This document shows, one piece after another, positions 5,605 through 5,744 of a DNA stretch of 5,744 bases. This DNA is from JBDSEG01 sp039920165 (GTDB lineage: Bacteria; Pseudomonadota; Gammaproteobacteria; Burkholderiales; Burkholderiaceae_C). The position numbers and the translations under genes were made by a program. The notes beneath the pieces were generated by a model. It saw only the letters and a program-made list of their open reading frames with translations, was not told the origin of the DNA and did no database searches. The stretch spans positions 1 through 5,744 of the forward strand of contig JBDSEG010000407.1 in NCBI GenBank assembly GCA_039920165.1, written 5' to 3'. The stretch's first letter is position 1. Each line of letters begins with the position of its first letter.

Positions 5605-5744
5605 ATGTCCCAAGCACAAGTCGCCGCGCCGTCCGCATCCGGCATGGAATCCTTCGCCGCCCTGTTCGAGGAGTCGCTCAAGGGCTCCGACATGCGCACC
5701 GGCGAGGTCATCAGCGCCGAGGTGGTCCGCGTCGAGCACAGCTT
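5605..5744 (+). CDS. rpsA: 30S ribosomal protein S1, N-terminal end (3' end outside window)
   Basis: Only the first 46 residues (plus two bases) are in the window. S1 binds mRNA on the small ribosomal subunit and is needed to start translation of most mRNAs. The fragment contains ESFAALFEESL (15-25), the conserved S1 N-terminal segment that anchors the protein to ribosomal protein S2, followed by GEVISAEVVRVEH (33-45), the first strand of S1 domain 1. Compared with E. coli, which begins MTESFAQLFEESL, there is an extra N-terminal stretch of about 12 residues (MSQAQVAAPSASG), low in complexity; short extensions of this kind are usual in betaproteobacterial S1. The position after cmk is conserved across many Proteobacteria. 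It is separated from aroA-cmk by 132 bases, so it probably also has its own control. The call is secure despite the short fragment. Confidence 0.93.
   Translation, partial: MSQAQVAAPSASGMESFAALFEESLKGSDMRTGEVISAEVVRVEHS

Noticed and set aside
5644..5646. Alternative rpsA start at the second in-frame ATG
   Set aside because: It aligns with the E. coli start but has no ribosome binding site before it; ATG 5605 has GGAAAG at good spacing and betaproteobacterial S1 usually has such an extension.
1..5744. Mobile elements, CRISPR, tRNA/rRNA, phage or toxin-antitoxin genes
   Set aside because: The window is almost fully covered by conserved housekeeping genes, and no direct repeat array, transposase or RNA gene was seen.

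Overview
The window is a compact, GC-rich, single-strand stretch of a betaproteobacterial chromosome, most likely Burkholderiales. Evidence for this is the close match of each protein to betaproteobacterial versions: the GyrA tail blades, the AroQ-PheA fusion, AroA starting with a DLPPL...LPGSKSISNR sequence, and an S1 with a short N-terminal extension before ESFAALFEESL. The gene order gyrA / DUF2059 / pheA / tyrA / aroA-cmk / rpsA points the same way. Every gene lies on the + strand. There are no mobile elements, CRISPR arrays, tRNA or rRNA genes.

Layout: 1-759 is the 3' end of gyrA (C-terminal beta-propeller and tail). One base later a small secreted DUF2059 protein starts (761-1399). After 19 bases comes pheA (1419-2531, GTG start), a chorismate mutase / prephenate dehydratase with a regulatory ACT domain. 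After 13 bases comes tyrA (2545-3429), a prephenate/arogenate dehydrogenase. After 15 bases comes a 675-residue fused gene (3445-5472, GTG start) joining EPSP synthase (AroA) directly to cytidylate kinase (Cmk). A 132-base gap (5473-5604) with several small inverted repeats then leads to the start of rpsA (5605 to beyond the window), encoding ribosomal protein S1.

This is a version of the known 'mixed-function supraoperon' of beta- and gammaproteobacteria (gyrA-serC-aroQ.pheA-hisHb-tyrA-aroA-cmk-rpsA). AroA makes EPSP, the precursor of chorismate; PheA turns chorismate into prephenate and then phenylpyruvate; TyrA turns prephenate (or arogenate) towards tyrosine. Cmk phosphorylates CMP/dCMP, and S1, GyrA and Cmk tie the cluster to translation and DNA replication. 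Compared with the fuller arrangement, serC and the hisHb aminotransferase are missing between gyrA and tyrA, and aroA and cmk have become one gene.

I see no completely new system. The points most worth a second look are the AroA-Cmk fusion with its very short linker and no internal start, the missing aminotransferase genes, the overlapping alternative hairpins around the rpsA ribosome binding site, a possible rpsA promoter inside the cmk part, and the TyrA cofactor site, which suggests NADP+ use.
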